Below are positions 26,546 through 35,050 of a stretch of 41,784 nucleotides of DNA, in pieces; position 1 is the stretch's first letter, and the number at the start of each line of letters is the position of its first letter. Source of the DNA: Bacteroidota bacterium (GTDB lineage: Bacteria; Bacteroidota; Bacteroidia; Bacteroidales; Tenuifilaceae); the NCBI GenBank assembly GCA_029560875.1, contig JAKQKB010000017.1, positions 1 through 41,784 on the forward strand, read 5' to 3'. The translations under genes were made by a program, and so were the position numbers. Under the pieces are notes generated by a model that worked only from the letters and a program-made list of their open reading frames with translations, was not told the DNA's origin and did not search any database.

Positions 26546-27442
26546 ATGGGTTGGAGTGCCGCTATTGACGATTATATTAGTTTTTTGAGGGCAGAGAAAT
26601 CGCTTTCGGAGAATTCCGTTTCGGCCTACCGAACCGATATGGAAAAACTGCGCGTATATGCCGATAGCATTGGTATTGAACCCGAGTCAATTACTCACGA
26701 CCACTTACAAAATTTTCTTGCCTACCTGCACGACTTAGGACTGAACAAGCGTTCCCAATCACGCATATTATCAGGAGTTCGCGGATTCTACAAGTATCTA
26801 CTCATTGAGGAGGTGATAGATAGCGACCCCACAGAACTTATAGAATCGCCCAAAATTGGTAGGAAGTTACCCGAATTTCTAACAATTGCTGAGATTGATG
26901 CAATGCAAACAGCCATTGACCTTAGCAAATCCGATGGCCATAGAAATAAGGCTATTATTGAAACGCTTTACAGTTGCGGGTTGCGTGTTTCGGAGTTGGT
27001 AAACCTAAAACTAACCGAACTTTTCTTTGATGATGGTTATATCCGTGTTATTGGTAAAGGGAACAAGGAGCGCCTTGTTCCAATTGGCCATAAGGCCATA
27101 AGGGATATCAACCAGTACCTACAACAACGCAACGATGTAAACTCCAGAATTGACCAGGAGTATAAGAACATTGTTTTCCTTAATCGTTGGGGACGGCAGT
27201 TAACCCGCGAGATGGTCTTTACAATCATCAAGAAATACGCTAAACTTGCTGGTATCACCAAAAATATTAGCCCGCACACGCTTCGCCATTCGTTTGCTAC
27301 ACACTTGGTTGAGGGCGGTGCCGATTTAAGGGCTGTTCAGGAGATGTTGGGGCACGAATCAATTCAAACTACCGAAATTTACACTCATTTGGATAGGGAA
27401 TACCTTCGCGAGACAATTCTAAAATTCCATCCAAGAAAATAG
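26546..27442 (+). CDS. xerD: Tyrosine recombinase, XerD/XerC type
   Basis: A 298-residue site-specific recombinase. The N-terminal SAM-like core-binding domain covers about 5-92 (YISFLRAEKSLSENSVSAYR). The catalytic domain holds the full set of active-site residues: R147 (SCGLRVSEL), K171 (GKGNKERLVPI), H244 and R247 (SPHTLRHSFATHL), H270 (MLGHESIQTTEIYTHL) and nucleophile Y279. Length and these blocks fit the chromosome-dimer-resolving XerC/XerD family rather than an integrase; XerD is my preferred name, but XerC cannot be excluded. No mobile element surrounds it. Confidence 0.92.
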   Translation: MGWSAAIDDYISFLRAEKSLSENSVSAYRTDMEKLRVYADSIGIEPESITHDHLQNFLAYLHDLGLNKRSQSRILSGVRGFYKYLLIEEVIDSDPTELIESPKIGRKLPEFLTIAEIDAMQTAIDLSKSDGHRNKAIIETLYSCGLRVSELVNLKLTELFFDDGYIRVIGKGNKERLVPIGHKAIRDINQYLQQRNDVNSRIDQEYKNIVFLNRWGRQLTREMVFTIIKKYAKLAGITKNISPHTLRHSFATHLVEGGADLRAVQEMLGHESIQTTEIYTHLDREYLRETILKFHPRK

Positions 27443-27486
27443 TTTAATGACTTAGTTCCTTTGTAATCAATTTAAATGAAATTTTT

Positions 27487-28533
27487 ATGCGTTTTACCTT
27501 TCTCGCACTTACAATCGCAGAATTATTTAGTTTTACTTTGAAAGCTCAATACTCTTGCAAAACTAGTCATGTTAATCCTACATTTTTTCTTCGAGAAGTA
27601 GATAGTCTTAGGAAAAAAATGCAGTATAACGATATTGAGACATTGTTAAAAAATCGAATAGAGTCTGACAGTGTTAAATTCTGGCATTATTACCAGTTAG
27701 CATGTGTTCGCTCTCAACAGGGCGATACAGCAGAGCCATTTCGATTATTATATAAACATATTGATTTAAAAGTATACGCTGATGATATACTAACTGATAC
27801 TGACTTTGAACCGCTGCAAAACACTCAACAATGGCAAAAGTTACGAGATACTCTTTACGTCTGCTACTTATCCAAATATCCAGATATTGAAAATAAACAG
27901 TTGAGTTTAAAATTGTGGCTACTAGGAATAGACGATCAACGTACAAGAACGCTAAAACGTAACTGGAAAAAGCCGTTTCCAACAATCGGGTCAAAAGAGT
28001 GGAGCTTATTAAATAAGGTTTTCTTAAAAGAAACAAAAGAGCGGGCTAATTTTATAATGGAGTTTGTTCGTGATGACCAATGGCCGACATATAGTATGGT
28101 TGGCGCTGAAGCAAGTGAAGCAGCCATGCTAATTATCCAACACTGTGGAAATAATCGATATTTGAAAAAATCGCTTCCTTTATTAAAGGTTGCAGCCGAA
28201 AAGGGAGAGGTTAGTAAAATTATGTATGCCAATATGCTCGATAGGTATTTGATTCAGAGCAATAAAAGGCAGATTTACGGAACACAGATTATTGGTGAAG
28301 GAAGTTATAGTACAGGTAGTATGATAATGTTTTTTCCTCCAATAGAGGATGAGGCAAATGTAAACATTAGACGAGTTGCAATGGGAATGGAATCTATTGA
28401 GGAATGGGCTCAAAGTATGGGATTTACTTACCAGTATAAATCAGACAATGAGAATAAAAGGTACTTTAAGGCCTATAGAGAAGCCCGCAGAAATGGTCAT
28501 TTAATAAAGTCTATCGGAGTATCACAGAAGTAG
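27487..28533 (+). CDS. Exported DUF6624-like protein
   Basis: A 348-residue protein with a likely signal peptide (MRFTFLALTIAELFSFTLKA then QYSC). The N-terminal half has TPR-like helices (YYQLACVRSQQGDTAEPFRLLYKHI). The C-terminal half carries the pattern of DUF6624: DDQWPTYSMVGAEASEAAML, IIQHCG, LPLLKVAAEKGEVSKIMYANMLDR and KRQIYGTQI. Function is unknown. It lies 44 nt after xerD on the same strand, but nothing links the two functionally. Codon use looks more AT-rich than its neighbours, hinting at separate ancestry; I have not measured this. Confidence 0.78.
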   Translation: MRFTFLALTIAELFSFTLKAQYSCKTSHVNPTFFLREVDSLRKKMQYNDIETLLKNRIESDSVKFWHYYQLACVRSQQGDTAEPFRLLYKHIDLKVYADDILTDTDFEPLQNTQQWQKLRDTLYVCYLSKYPDIENKQLSLKLWLLGIDDQRTRTLKRNWKKPFPTIGSKEWSLLNKVFLKETKERANFIMEFVRDDQWPTYSMVGAEASEAAMLIIQHCGNNRYLKKSLPLLKVAAEKGEVSKIMYANMLDRYLIQSNKRQIYGTQIIGEGSYSTGSMIMFFPPIEDEANVNIRRVAMGMESIEEWAQSMGFTYQYKSDNENKRYFKAYREARRNGHLIKSIGVSQK

Positions 28534-28876
28534 GATGCACATTCATCTATGCAATCAATCATTCCTCAAAAATAGTTTAAAACCAATTCTGAAGTGATAT
28601 CACAATATATAGAATCTTTATTCTGAGTTGTTTTTCGGGAACTAGTTTGAATGATTAATATCAATTCCAATTATTTAAATTGATTTCATGTGTTTAAATA
28701 GTTGTTAAGGTTTCAGAATGTAAGTGGTGTCTATTTCTGAATTTATGTTTGATAACGACTGTGCACACATGGAATATCCATATTTTTTTAATTGCGTTTG
28801 GTGTAAATTATTACATGGATATTTTATACATTAGCAAGTGTAATTATTTTGGTTAACACTTCTAATTCTTATAGCT
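28534..28876. other. 343-nt AT-rich gap without a visible gene
   Basis: I find no open frame, terminator with a T-run or clear TAnnTTTG box here. Only weak palindromes are seen, such as CAATTATTTAAATTG (28668-28682). A promoter for the 59-aa gene should lie near its right end. Confidence 0.5.
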
Positions 28877-29056
28877 ATGGATTCATCAGAAAAAATCATT
28901 AAAACTTTATCATCGGCTGGTAAGCCAATGAAAGCAGCCGAAATTTCAGAAGCATCTGGAATAGATAAAAAGGAGGTTGATAAGGTTATCAAGAAACTTG
29001 TAACCGATGGCAAACTTCACTCACCAATGCGTTGCTTCTACGATATCAAAAAGTAA
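28877..29056 (+). CDS. 59-residue winged-helix/HTH protein
   Basis: A short gene encoding 59 residues. The sequence reads as helix, turn, helix: MDSSEKIIKTLSSAGKPMKA, then EISEASGIDKKEVDKVIKKL, then VTDGKLHSPMRCFYDIKK. This is a minimal DpnI/MarR-like winged helix in which the second and third helices form the DNA-reading unit and the last strand pair forms the wing. Small proteins of this kind are common in anaerobic bacteria and archaea and are presumed DNA-binding. It is followed after 22 nt by a strong terminator, so it is an isolated transcription unit. Confidence 0.82.
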   Translation: MDSSEKIIKTLSSAGKPMKAAEISEASGIDKKEVDKVIKKLVTDGKLHSPMRCFYDIKK

Positions 29057-29078
29057 CTGTTTACTTAGTTTTATGTAA

Positions 29079-29107
29079 GGTGATTGATATCTCAATCACC
29101 TTTTTTA
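29079..29107 (+). terminator. Terminator of the 59-aa HTH gene
   Basis: GGTGATTGA / TCAATCACC (29079-29087 with 29092-29100), 4-nt loop, followed by TTTTTTATTT. Confidence 0.92.
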
Positions 29108-29227
29108 TTTCAGTATAAAAAATATTCTACTGACTATCAGGCACATAGTATTTTTTAATAATATATGTTACAACAAATAATGTTATAACTTGTTACTAGT
29201 GTAAATTAACCAAAAACAATTTATAAT

Positions 29228-29845
29228 ATGGACTCAAGAAAACTATTTACCGAGCGTCGCTCAGTTAACTTTTTCGACACTAGTAAGGATTTAGACCTTC
29301 AAACCGTGAAGGATATTTTGAATTTGGCCGTTTACGCGCCATCGGCATTTAACCTACAACCCTGGAGGGTAATTGTGGTAAAAAGCGAAGCCAATAAAGA
29401 AAAACTTTTTGGACTAGCACACAATCAGCCTAAAGTTAAGGAAGCTCCAGTAACGCTTATTTTAGTTGGAAACAAGAATGGTTGGGACAACAATAATCCT
29501 GTATGGGACGAGATGCTCAAAAGCGTTGGAGGCAACCAGCAAATGGTTGATGGAGCAAAGCAGGCTGCTGCATTTCTTTACGGTTCATCGGACGAACGCA
29601 AGCTGAAATTTGCTGAAAGTAACACAGGATTGCTTGCAATGAGTATAATGATGGCTGCAATGGAGTACGGCGTTGACTCGCATCCAATGAGCGGACTAGA
29701 TTTTGAGGGAATTCACAAGGCTTTTGAACTATCGGAGAACGAAACTGTTGTAATGGCTATAGCGTTAGGATATTACGATAAAAATCAGAATCTTTATCCT
29801 CGTCGTCCACGCAGGCAGTTCGACGATATTGCATCAATAATTTAA
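29228..29845 (+). CDS. Nitroreductase-family flavoprotein
   Basis: A 205-residue FMN-dependent NAD(P)H oxidoreductase. FTERRSVNFF near the N-terminus is the RRS FMN-phosphate motif; LAVYAPSAFNLQPWRVIVV is the second conserved block; GLLAMSIMMAAMEYGVDSHPMSG and VVMAIALGYYD are the C-terminal flavin-binding parts. Members reduce nitroaromatics, quinones or flavins; the physiological substrate cannot be read from sequence. It is followed after 2 nt by a methyltransferase gene and then by a MarR regulator, all on one strand. Confidence 0.92.
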   Translation: MDSRKLFTERRSVNFFDTSKDLDLQTVKDILNLAVYAPSAFNLQPWRVIVVKSEANKEKLFGLAHNQPKVKEAPVTLILVGNKNGWDNNNPVWDEMLKSVGGNQQMVDGAKQAAAFLYGSSDERKLKFAESNTGLLAMSIMMAAMEYGVDSHPMSGLDFEGIHKAFELSENETVVMAIALGYYDKNQNLYPRRPRRQFDDIASII

Positions 29846-29847
29846 TT

Positions 29848-30450
29848 ATGACACAGAGTTCGAAAGTTACTAATACTTGGGATGAGCGCTATGCGCAGGA
29901 TGAATATGTGTATGGGAAGCAACCCAACGAGTTTTTTAGGCAACAACTTCAACCCCTTCGGCCAGGTAAAATTCTACTACCTGCCGAGGGCGAAGGCCGA
30001 AATGCTGTTTTTGCAGCATTGCAGGGCTGGGATGTAGTTGCATTCGATAGTAGCGTTGAAGCAAAAAGGAAAGCCAATGTATTAGCCCAAGAAGTGGGCA
30101 AAATAATTGAATATCAAATTAACTCATTTGAAAATTTTAATACCGAGGAGCAATTCGATGCCATTGGTTTAGTTTACGCACACAACCTCAATAGGCAGGA
30201 AAACCATAGGAAACTATCGGGCTTTCTCAAAAAAGGCGGGATAATTATTCTTGAGGGATTTAGCAAGGAGCAATTAAATTATAATTCGGGCGGACCAAAG
30301 AGCACAGAGATGCTTTTTTCGGTAGATGAACTAAAGTCAGATTTTGAAAGTTTTTCGAGTTTGAATATTTGGACAGAAGAGGTAGAACTATCCGAAGGTA
30401 ATTACCATTTAGGCAAGGCATCGGTGGTTAGAATGGTAGGTGTGAAATAA
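29848..30450 (+). CDS. Class I SAM-dependent methyltransferase (TehB/thiopurine-type)
   Basis: A 200-residue methyltransferase. It opens with WDERYAQDEYVYGKQPNEF, an N-terminal signature of the tellurite-resistance/thiopurine methyltransferase-like group. SAM motif I is KILLPAEGEGRNAVFAALQG, with the following acidic residue in VVAFD. QFDAIGLVYAHN is motif IV and LKKGGIIILEGF the post-strand. The substrate is unknown; small thiols, metalloids or xenobiotics are typical. Its ATG lies 2 nt after the nitroreductase stop, so they are surely co-transcribed. Confidence 0.88.
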   Translation: MTQSSKVTNTWDERYAQDEYVYGKQPNEFFRQQLQPLRPGKILLPAEGEGRNAVFAALQGWDVVAFDSSVEAKRKANVLAQEVGKIIEYQINSFENFNTEEQFDAIGLVYAHNLNRQENHRKLSGFLKKGGIIILEGFSKEQLNYNSGGPKSTEMLFSVDELKSDFESFSSLNIWTEEVELSEGNYHLGKASVVRMVGVK

Positions 30451-30487
30451 TGAATAATTTAGAATGTAGAATTTAAAATTTTTCTCA

Positions 30488-30937
30488 ATGAAAATAGATG
30501 ATGAAATAAAAGGCAGATTCCGCAACGAGTACCACAGAGGTATTATAAATCTCACCTACACCTTAAGCCAACTAAACTATCAGTTTTTACAACTTTTAAA
30601 GAAACATAATGTAACGCAACAGCAGTACAATGTCCTTAAAGTGCTCAGAGGGTTTAGGAGCGAGGCTCCGGTTTCCATTGGATTTATTAAGGATAGAATG
30701 CTCGATAAGAACTCTGATGTAAGCAGAATTGTTGATAAACTCTATGAACGAGGTCTCGTAACCCGATGCGAAAAATCAACCGACCGTAGGCAAAAGGACG
30801 TGGATATTTCCGATAAAGGTTTAGAACTCTTAGCGGCAATGGACGAATGCGAAAAGAAGGTCGACACATTGCTTTCTAACTTGACCGAAGATGAGGTCAA
30901 ACAACTTAATAACCTGCTCGATAAAATTAGGGGATAA
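30488..30937 (+). CDS. MarR-family transcriptional regulator
   Basis: A 149-residue winged-helix regulator. The recognition region is NVTQQQYNVLKVLRGF followed by VSIGFIKDRMLDKNSDVSRIVDKLYERGLV, and the wing is TRCEKSTDRRQKDVDISDKG, with the conserved DRR. N- and C-terminal helices form the dimer domain. MarR proteins usually repress adjacent genes and release DNA on binding phenolic or oxidising compounds. Its neighbours, a nitroreductase and a DOPA-dioxygenase-like gene, fit an aromatic or oxidative-stress circuit. The gap before it (30451-30487) has AT-rich words (TTTAGAATGTAGAATTTAA) typical of a dispersed repeat. Confidence 0.93.
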   Translation: MKIDDEIKGRFRNEYHRGIINLTYTLSQLNYQFLQLLKKHNVTQQQYNVLKVLRGFRSEAPVSIGFIKDRMLDKNSDVSRIVDKLYERGLVTRCEKSTDRRQKDVDISDKGLELLAAMDECEKKVDTLLSNLTEDEVKQLNNLLDKIRG

Positions 30938-30976
30938 TAAAGTACATTTTTAGAATACTGATAAGATAGCATTACA

Positions 30977-31807
30977 ATGGGAGCATCAATTACATCGTGG
31001 GCTGATGAGATGAGACGTAATGGCTACTCGGAGCAGGTTATGCCAGCAATTTTTGTTGGACACGGCTCGCCTATGAATGCCATTGAGGAGAATGATTTTA
31101 CAAGAAGTTTACAGGCAACAGGCAAAACGCTTCCTAAACCAAAAGCCATTCTTTGTATATCGGCTCATTGGTTAACAAATGGAACATTTGTAAATGCATC
31201 GCCAAAGCCCAAAATGATTTACGATATGTACGGTTTCCCCGAGGAACTTTACCAAGTAAGCTATCCAGCCAACGGTGCACCCGAATTAGCAAAGCAAACA
31301 AAAGATATTGTTGAGACCGTTGATGTGAAGTTAGATTACGATTGGGGTTTCGACCACGGCTGTTGGTCGGTTTTACGCCACTTGTTTCCCAATGCCGATA
31401 TTCCAGTTTACGAAATGAGTATCGATTACAACCAGCCAATGCAGTACCATTACGATTTAGCAAGATATTTGAAAAAACTAAGAAAAAACGGGGTGCTTAT
31501 TGTTGGTAGTGGCAATATTACTCATAATCTCCGGCTCGTAAATATGGCCGATATAAACGCTAAACCTGTTGATTGGGCATTAGAGTTTGATTCTAACATT
31601 AAGATACTTCTCAATGAGTCTAATCATCAGGGATTAATTGATTTCCATAAGATTGGAAGTTCTGCTCGGTATGCAGTTCCAGAGCCAAGTCACTATATTC
31701 CATTAATATACATCGCTGCGCTCCAATCCAGACAAGATAACCTATCATACTTCTACGAGGATTTCCACTACGGAAGCCTTTCAATGCGATGCGTAAAGAT
31801 TGGTTAA
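30977..31807 (+). CDS. ygiD: 4,5-DOPA dioxygenase-like extradiol ring-cleaving enzyme
   Basis: A 276-residue member of the LigB superfamily (YgiD/DODA type), a non-heme metal enzyme that opens catechol rings such as L-DOPA. Candidate metal ligands and catalytic histidines are in FVGHGSPMNAIEEN, CISAHWLTNG, DHGCWSVLRHLFP and GSGNITHNL; the spacing is that of the family. The start used has a 21-residue lead before MPAIFVGHGS, which fits YgiD length. It follows the marR gene by 39 nt on the same strand. The true substrate in this organism is unknown. Confidence 0.9.
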   Translation: MGASITSWADEMRRNGYSEQVMPAIFVGHGSPMNAIEENDFTRSLQATGKTLPKPKAILCISAHWLTNGTFVNASPKPKMIYDMYGFPEELYQVSYPANGAPELAKQTKDIVETVDVKLDYDWGFDHGCWSVLRHLFPNADIPVYEMSIDYNQPMQYHYDLARYLKKLRKNGVLIVGSGNITHNLRLVNMADINAKPVDWALEFDSNIKILLNESNHQGLIDFHKIGSSARYAVPEPSHYIPLIYIAALQSRQDNLSYFYEDFHYGSLSMRCVKIG

Positions 31808-31841
31808 AAGCGAGTTCTTGCAACGTAAAAATCCATCATGA

Positions 31842-31885
31842 TGTCAAAATGACAACAGTCACGCTTATTCTAGGTCATTTTGTCT
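31842..31885. promoter_or_regulatory. Inverted TGTCA-type motif pair upstream of clpB
   Basis: TGTCAAAATGACA (31842-31854) is a near-perfect palindrome (TGTCA-N3-TGACA). Its reverse complement recurs nearly intact as GGTCATTTTGTCT (31873-31885), so CAAAATGAC and GTCATTTTG also pair as a 9-bp inverted repeat. It lies 80-123 nt before the clpB ATG. I propose an operator for a stress regulator; the protein is unknown. Confidence 0.45.
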
Positions 31886-31964
31886 GTAATTTTTGATTGG
31901 CAACCATTTTGATAGCTAGATAATAGACAATTAGTGTGATGTCAAATATTTAGTATCAAAATAT

Positions 31965-34553
31965 ATGAACCTGAATAATTTTACAATCAAATCGCAGGAG
32001 GCAATTCAAAAAGCCTTTGAGATTGCCCAAGGATTCAACCATCAAGCAATTGAACCAACTCATATCCTTAAAGGTGTGCTGGAGCAAACCGAGAATATTA
32101 CTGGTTATTTACTCCGTAAGTTGGGTGTAAACCCATCAACCTTCGATGCTGTCTTGGACAGAATGCTCGAATCGTACCCTAAGGTTTCGGGTGGAGAGCC
32201 CTATCTAAGTTCAACATCTAGCAAGGTGTTACAGAAGGCAATGGAATTCAGCAAGGGAATGGGCGACCAGTTTGTGTCCATTGAGCATATTCTTTTGGGA
32301 TTGATTACCGCTGGCGAGCAAGTTGGACAGATGATGAAAGATTCGGGAATGACTGAGAAGGAGATGAAGTTAGCCATTGCCGAATTGCGTAAAGGGGCAA
32401 AAGTTGATTCACAAACCGCAGAGGATACCTACAATGCGCTAAACCGCTTTGCAATCAATCTTAATGAGATGGCCCGTAGCGGTAAACTCGACCCTGTTAT
32501 TGGCCGCGACGATGAAATTCGCCGTGTTTTACAAATTCTATCGCGTAGAACCAAGAACAATCCTATTCTAATTGGCGAGCCGGGTGTTGGTAAAACAGCC
32601 ATTGCCGAAGGCATTGCTCACAGAATTGTGAATGGCGATGTCCCCGAAAACCTTAAAACAAAGCAACTATTTTCGCTCGATATGGGCGCGCTGGTTGCAG
32701 GGGCCAAGTATAAGGGCGAATTTGAGGAACGTTTGAAATCCGTTGTAAAGGAAGTTATAGCCGCAGAAGGTGAAATAATCCTTTTTATTGATGAAATACA
32801 TACTCTTGTTGGTGCAGGAAAGAGCGAGGGTGCTATGGATGCCGCAAATATTCTAAAACCAGCCCTAGCCCGTGGCGAGTTGCGTGCAATTGGCGCAACC
32901 ACATTCAACGAGTATCAGAAATACTTTGAAAAGGATAAAGCGCTGGAGCGCCGTTTCCAGAGCGTTGTTGTGGACGAGCCTCTTCCAATGGATGCAATCT
33001 CTATACTCCGCGGATTAAAGGAAAGGTACGAGAATCACCATAAAGTGCGAATCAAGGACGAGGCCATTATTGCTGCGGTTGAACTATCGAACCGATATAT
33101 CACCAACAGATTTTTACCCGACAAGGCCATTGACCTTATTGATGAGGCTGCAGCAAAGTTACGATTGGAGATGAACTCTGTTCCTGAGGATATTGATGAG
33201 ATTGAACGTAGAATAAAGCAGTTGGAGATTGAACGTGAGGCAATTAAACGCGAGGGTGACAAGCAAAAACTCGATGAACTCTCACGAGAGATTGCTGAGT
33301 TGAACGAGGAACGAGTAAAGCTTCGTGCTAAGTGGCAAAACGAAAAGAATATCATTGATAAAATTCAGCATAATAAACAGGAGATTGAAAACCTCCGCTT
33401 TGAGGCTGAGGATGCTGAACGTCGAGGCGATTACGGCAAAGTTGCCGAAATTCGTTATGGCCGAATTAAGGAAGCCGAGAACGAAATAGAACGATTTAAA
33501 AAGGAGTTAATGTCAGTTCAATCGGATTACGCCTTGATTAAGGAGGAGGTTGATGCCGAAGATATAGCCGAGGTTGTATCGCGATGGACTGGCGTTCCTG
33601 TTAGCCGAATGCTACAGAGTGAAAGGGAGAAACTACTTCACCTTGAGGATGAGCTACACAAGCGTGTGGTTGGACAAAACGAAGCAATAGCAGCAGTTTC
33701 CGATGCTGTTCGTCGAAGCCGTGCTGGATTGCAGGATGCAAAACGCCCAATAGGGTCCTTTATTTTCCTTGGAACCACAGGTGTTGGTAAAACTGAACTA
33801 GCAAAGGCGTTGGCCGAGTTCCTGTTCAACGATGAGAACCTTATGACTCGAATTGATATGAGCGAGTATCAGGAACGTCATTCGGTATCGCGATTGGTTG
33901 GAGCGCCTCCAGGATATGTTGGCTACGATGAGGGCGGACAGCTCACCGAGTCGGTTCGTCATAAACCCTACTCCGTTGTGCTGCTCGATGAGATTGAAAA
34001 AGCGCATCCTGATGTTTTCAACATCCTTTTGCAGGTGCTCGACGATGGTAGGCTAACCGATAACAAGGGTCGCACGGTCGACTTCAGGAACACAATCATC
34101 ATAATGACCTCTAATATTGGTTCGCATATCATTCAGGAAAGTTTCTCCGAAATTGGGAAGAACAACTCCGATGAAGTTTTCGAGAGAACTAAACAACAGG
34201 TATTTGAATTGTTGAAACAATCGATTCGACCCGAGTTTATAAACCGAGTGGATGAGATTATAATGTTTACTCCACTAAATAAGCAGGAGATTAGTGATAT
34301 TGTTAATATTCAGTTCAACCGAATCAAGGAGATGTTGCAGCAGAACGATATCAATATCGAAATCACTGAAAGTGCCATTGAGTGGATATCAAGTGCTGGT
34401 TTCGACCCTGTTTACGGTGCACGTCCTATTAAGCGATTAATGCAGAAATTCATCCTAAATGAACTCTCAAAGCAAATTCTTGCTGGAAAGGTTGATAAGG
34501 AAAAGACAATTACTGTGGATTATGTGGGTGGAGATGTGTTAGTGTTTAGTTGA
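31965..34553 (+). CDS. clpB: ATP-dependent disaggregase ClpB
   Basis: An 862-residue Hsp100 chaperone of normal length. The N domain (about 1-145) binds substrate. The first AAA+ module has Walker A GEPGVGKT (204-211) and Walker [14 protein letters not shown]; a long coiled-coil middle domain (about 400-530; [19 protein letters not shown]) binds DnaK; the second AAA+ module has Walker A GTTGVGKT (about 603-610) and [16 protein letters not shown]; the C-terminal D2 small domain ends in [10 protein letters not shown]. The hexamer threads aggregated proteins with help from DnaK. The presence of the middle domain separates it from ClpA/ClpC. The stop codon sits in a CAAC/GTTG-rich dispersed repeat. 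Confidence 0.98.
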   Translation: MNLNNFTIKSQEAIQKAFEIAQGFNHQAIEPTHILKGVLEQTENITGYLLRKLGVNPSTFDAVLDRMLESYPKVSGGEPYLSSTSSKVLQKAMEFSKGMGDQFVSIEHILLGLITAGEQVGQMMKDSGMTEKEMKLAIAELRKGAKVDSQTAEDTYNALNRFAINLNEMARSGKLDPVIGRDDEIRRVLQILSRRTKNNPILIGEPGVGKTAIAEGIAHRIVNGDVPENLKTKQLFSLDMGALVAGAKYKGEFEERLKSVVKEVIAAEGEIILFIDEIHTLVGAGKSEGAMDAANILKPALARGELRAIGATTFNEYQKYFEKDKALERRFQSVVVDEPLPMDAISILRGLKERYENHHKVRIKDEAIIAAVELSNRYITNRFLPDKAIDLIDEAAAKLRLEMNSVPEDIDEIERRIKQLEIEREAIKREGDKQKLDELSREIAELNEERVKLRAKWQNEKNIIDKIQHNKQEIENLRFEAEDAERRGDYGKVAEIRYGRIKEAENEIERFKKELMSVQSDYALIKEEVDAEDIAEVVSRWTGVPVSRMLQSEREKLLHLEDELHKRVVGQNEAIAAVSDAVRRSRAGLQDAKRPIGSFIFLGTTGVGKTELAKALAEFLFNDENLMTRIDMSEYQERHSVSRLVGAPPGYVGYDEGGQLTESVRHKPYSVVLLDEIEKAHPDVFNILLQVLDDGRLTDNKGRTVDFRNTIIIMTSNIGSHIIQESFSEIGKNNSDEVFERTKQQVFELLKQSIRPEFINRVDEIIMFTPLNKQEISDIVNIQFNRIKEMLQQNDINIEITESAIEWISSAGFDPVYGARPIKRLMQKFILNELSKQILAGKVDKEKTITVDYVGGDVLVFS

Positions 34554-34667
34554 TAGTTGGACGTTGATGGTTGTTCGTAAAGATTAATGGATGATTGTTT
34601 CTTGTCATCTCAAATAACAATGGGTAATCTTAAAAAAATACCTTAATTTGGATTTTTCTTAAATTTG

Positions 34668-34709
34668 TTACTTGAGTTGTGCACAAAACCACAACTCAAG
34701 TAATTTTTA
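34668..34709 (+). terminator. 14-bp terminator hairpin between clpB and the cupin gene
   Basis: TTACTTGAGTTGTG (34668-34681) pairs perfectly with CACAACTCAAGTAA (34690-34703), followed by a T-run. It is 115 nt after the clpB stop and only 22 nt before the cupin ATG. TAAATTTG, a perfect -7 box, directly precedes it (34660-34667), so the same hairpin may be the extreme 5' end of the cupin mRNA. Confidence 0.78.
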
Positions 34710-34730
34710 TAAACCTAGACGTTATCAACC

Positions 34731-35036
34731 ATGAAAATAATTACACCCGAAACAGCCGAAAAAGTACCTTTCAACCTTGATGGCCGAAAAATGTTTACCA
34801 GCGAAAAGGTGGAACTCATCCATCTAAACCTTAATCCTAACGAGGAGGTTGCACTGCACACAAATCCTTTCGATGTAATCTTTTACATCCTCGAAGGAAA
34901 AGGAATTATCAATGTTGATGGAGAATCCATTCCTGCTAGAGCAGACTACACCCTATTCGTTGAGAAAGACAAACAACGTGGTATGACCAATACAGGAAGG
35001 ACAAACCTTCGGGTATTGGTATTTAAAGTTTTTTGA
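34731..35036 (+). CDS. Small single-domain cupin protein
   Basis: A 101-residue cupin. Motif 1 (HLNLNPNEEVALHTNPFDVIFYILEGKG) and motif 2 (PARADYTLFVEKDKQRGMTN) form the usual two halves of the beta-barrel, with His38 (or a nearby residue) and a later residue as potential metal ligands; the classic second histidine is replaced by acidic or polar residues. It is cytoplasmic with no signal peptide. Such proteins serve as small-molecule-binding or metal enzymes; the function here is unknown. Confidence 0.85.
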   Translation: MKIITPETAEKVPFNLDGRKMFTSEKVELIHLNLNPNEEVALHTNPFDVIFYILEGKGIINVDGESIPARADYTLFVEKDKQRGMTNTGRTNLRVLVFKVF

Positions 35037-35050
35037 TTCCATTTAAAAGG

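Noticed and set aside
26546..27442. Integrase of a genomic island
   Set aside because: Length and motifs match XerC/XerD, and no tRNA target, att-like direct repeats or mobile genes surround it.
31899..31914. Possible sigma-54 promoter upstream of clpB (TTGGCAACCATTTTGAT)
   Set aside because: The GG-N10-GC core is broken (GA in place of the invariant GC), and no enhancer-binding regulator or upstream sites are seen.
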